A DNA stretch of 64,000 nt. It comes from Strongyloides papillosus (lineage: Eukaryota; Nematoda; Chromadorea; Rhabditida; Strongyloididae). Numbering within the stretch: the stretch's first letter is position 1; the number at the start of each line of letters is the position of its first letter. Where the stretch lies: NCBI GenBank assembly GCA_005656395.1, contig SRSI01000004.1:1364001-1428000 (forward strand), given 5' to 3'. The position numbers were made by a program, and so were the translations under genes. Below are positions 61,586 to 64,000 of this stretch, piece by piece. The notes beneath the pieces were generated by a model. The model saw only the letters and a list, made by a program, of their open reading frames with translations. It was not told the origin of the DNA and ran no database searches.

Positions 61586-64000
61586 TGTTAAAATTTTTTT
61601 CCGTGGAGCAAAAACTTTCCTTCTAAAAATTATAGTAAAGCTATCACAAATTATATTTCTAGAAAATAAAGAATAAGTAAGATTTGTTTCGATTAAATAA
61701 AGTTAAAAGGTAGATTTTTTCATATTTTCAAAAAAATTTCAATGTAAACATACATTTTAGAATTGTTTGTTAAAATAAAAATTATCTGATACCATATAAT
61801 AATCAAAAATGCATTTAAGTATTATTAATGTTATTATAAAAAATTCAAAAGATATGAAGTATCCATATAATGATTAAATAAAAAAATCAACTTTTATGTG
61901 AAATAAAAATGTCTCAATAGAATTGAATTTTTAATAAAAAAATTATTCTAATTAATTTATGGTAACGCATTTTGCTAATAAAAATATATATTTATAAATA
62001 AAATATGTATGGAGATTAAAAAAATATTAAAAGTTTGTGATAAAAATGGTTTATATTACATTTCCTCCTATTATTATTTTAATAAAGTATTGAAACATTT
62101 TTCCATGTTAAAATCTTATATCAATGTATTTATTTTGATTTTTAAAAAAACATCCTTAGAAACATTAAAAACTGGATCCTTTATACAAATAAAAATTGAC
62201 TACTTTAAAAATAGCGATGATTGCTATAATAGTGAAAAGATAAATTTTTTTCTAATTTTTCAACTTCCTTATCTTAGATGACTGCCATTAAAACAATAAT
62301 GTGGTTCGATAATCGAAAATAATATTATTCTACCAAACATAATTGCCTTTCTTAGAAGTATTTTGCAATACAAAAAAATGTAAATCATTGATTATTTCTC
62401 CTTTTATAACAAATATTTGGAGCATGACTCTTTTTTTTTCGAAAATATGTTATGAACATTAAAGTAATTTTTGGTGCAGATAATTACTTTAAAAATACCT
62501 AAGACAAAAAATATAATAAAAAAATAGTAAACATTTTTAAAAAGTTCAAAGTTAAAAAAATATCGAGAGCAATTTCTAAAATTTTTAAAAAAATATTTAT
62601 ATATGTTAATGTTATAGTAATTTTAAAATGTGCCAAAATACGATGAAAAATTAAATATTCATTTTGTTTTTATGATATCTTTTGTCACTAAAAAATAATT
62701 ACATCATCGGTAAGATATTTTGGGAAAAAAATTATTTTCTTTGAATATTCTATTTATACTTTATAATGTATTTTATTAACAAAACTGGAATAAAAATTAA
62801 TATATAAATTCTAATGAAATAGAATTATATAAAAATTATTCAATTTTATTTAGGTACATGAATATACATAAAAACTAAAGTAAAATTACATTAGTTAACA
62901 ATTAGAAAGATATATGATAATGTTAGATATTATTTTTTTACATTCAATAAATTATTCAACAAAATGTGAATAAAATTTCTAATTAAAGACCTACAATATC
63001 CTCGAAAAAACAATATACATGTAGGATCTTAAAACTTACAACAAAAAATATAAATTTTTGAAATGTATATTTTTTAATACCAATTTGTGTATTAGATGAA
63101 AATATATACGTAATTAGAAAAAAAATTTAACAATTAGTCAAATTACAAGCATTTATAAAATATTCTTATTCATTTAAATACGTTAAGCACATATAAATAC
63201 GTTTTATTTAAACTTTTTTTAAAAATTAATATTAATTTAATAAAACAAGGGTATTAAACATTATTTTTTTAAGAATATAAAAAATCATTATTTAAAACTT
63301 TATATATAAATTTTATTTATTTTGTTAGATTAAAATAAATAATTTTTCCTCTCATCATTCTTAAAAGAAAAAATAGAATTTTCTCTTTAGACGATAGTTG
63401 ACTTATAAATAAAAATAATTACAGTACAAAGTATTGTACAAGAAATTTATTTGTTGCAATTATTCATCAAACAATAAAATTATAACAATTTATTATATTG
63501 TAATATTTTAAACCTTTAAATAATAAGACTTGTTAAAACATTTGTTAATATTTTAATAGGTTCATTTACTAAAATATGATATCATTTTTAAAATGTTTTG
63601 TATATTGAAAATTTATAATTTCTTTAAAATAAAATCATTGTTAACAATCTATAGCAACCTTTGAAAGTAATCCAAATATATTTTATTGTTTAACCAATAT
63701 CCTGTTTTAAAAAACATCCATTTAATTAATAATCATGATTCAAAGTTAAAAGATTTACATTCAAAGTAAGGAAATTATTTTTTTTATCACCAATATAAAA
63801 AAAGAATAATATATAATAACAATATTTCATCATATTATGTTGCGTTTTTTAATGCCATAAATTTGAAATGAAAATAATAAATAACATCTTAGTATTTAAT
63901 TTTTGAAAAATAATACTAACAATACTTGTTTCAATTTCTCAGATAGGAGTAAGTTAGAAAATATAAAATTTATTATTAAAATTATATATTTCATCTAATA
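61586..64000. other. AT-rich region to the window end
   Basis: No supported gene. A 90-codon ORF at 62009-62281 is Lys/Ile/Phe-rich without recognisable features, and its reading is typical of chance ORFs here. The part next to 61585 should hold the GPCR promoter. Confidence 0.55.

Noticed and set aside
62009..62281. 90-codon plus-strand ORF
   Set aside because: Same low-complexity composition and no supporting features.

Overview
The window is extremely AT-rich nuclear DNA from a small-genome nematode. The proteins match nematode families (UNC-9-type innexin, CMK-1-type kinase, SUP-18-type deiodinase, RHGF-1-type RhoGEF). Introns are mostly 35-60 bases, with GTAAGT/GTATGT donors and TTTTAG/TTAAG acceptors. 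Base composition, compact exons and long non-coding AT stretches suggest a Strongyloides-like (clade IV) worm; that placement is inference.

Layout: 4.8-7.0 kb, innexin (+), convergent with a branched-chain aminotransferase (-) at 8.1-9.4 kb; 11.6-12.9 kb, a peptide-type GPCR (-); 15.0-17.7 kb, a coiled-coil FAM81-like protein with an internal duplication (+); 19.2-20.4 kb, a CRAL-TRIO/GOLD lipid-binding protein (+); about 23.0-28.0 kb, a PDZ-RGSL-C1-DH-PH RhoGEF (+), convergent with an acyl-CoA synthetase (-) at 28.2-29.9 kb. Then 30.5-40.6 kb is a nest of transposons. A tetraspan-like gene fragment (41.3-41.7 kb), a decayed ORF (43.0-43.4 kb) and a foldback element (43.9-44.7 kb) follow. Next are an ELAPOR/KIAA1324-type membrane protein (-, 45.7-48.9 kb), CaM kinase I (+, 53.2-54.4 kb), a MOB3-type protein (+, 55.3-56.1 kb), an iodotyrosine-deiodinase homologue (+, 56.6-57.9 kb), a PTPDC1-type phosphatase (+, 58.5-60.0 kb) and a second GPCR (-, 60.1-61.6 kb), convergent with the phosphatase. 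The rest is AT-rich sequence in which I see no gene.

The most unusual part is the transposon nest. A non-autonomous TA-flanked element with very long imperfect inverted repeats (30500-37237) is split by an apparently intact gypsy-type LTR retrotransposon (31235-36580; 283-bp LTRs that look identical, 4-bp target duplication GTAT, one open gag-pol frame). Immediately beside it a deleted mariner (37248-40570) is split by a 2.6-kb TA-flanked element (37599-40199), which is itself split by a 963-bp TA-flanked element (38458-39420). A broken end of the last family recurs at 45460-45572.

The host genes mix neuronal signalling (innexin, CaMKI, two GPCRs, RhoGEF, deiodinase homologue) with metabolism (BCAT, acyl-CoA synthetase). 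They look like independently transcribed genes with individual spacing, and I see no clear operon. Exon boundaries were placed by eye from splice signals and frame continuity. The weakest points are the 5' ends of the RhoGEF and tetraspan genes and a one-base frame break in the second GPCR.
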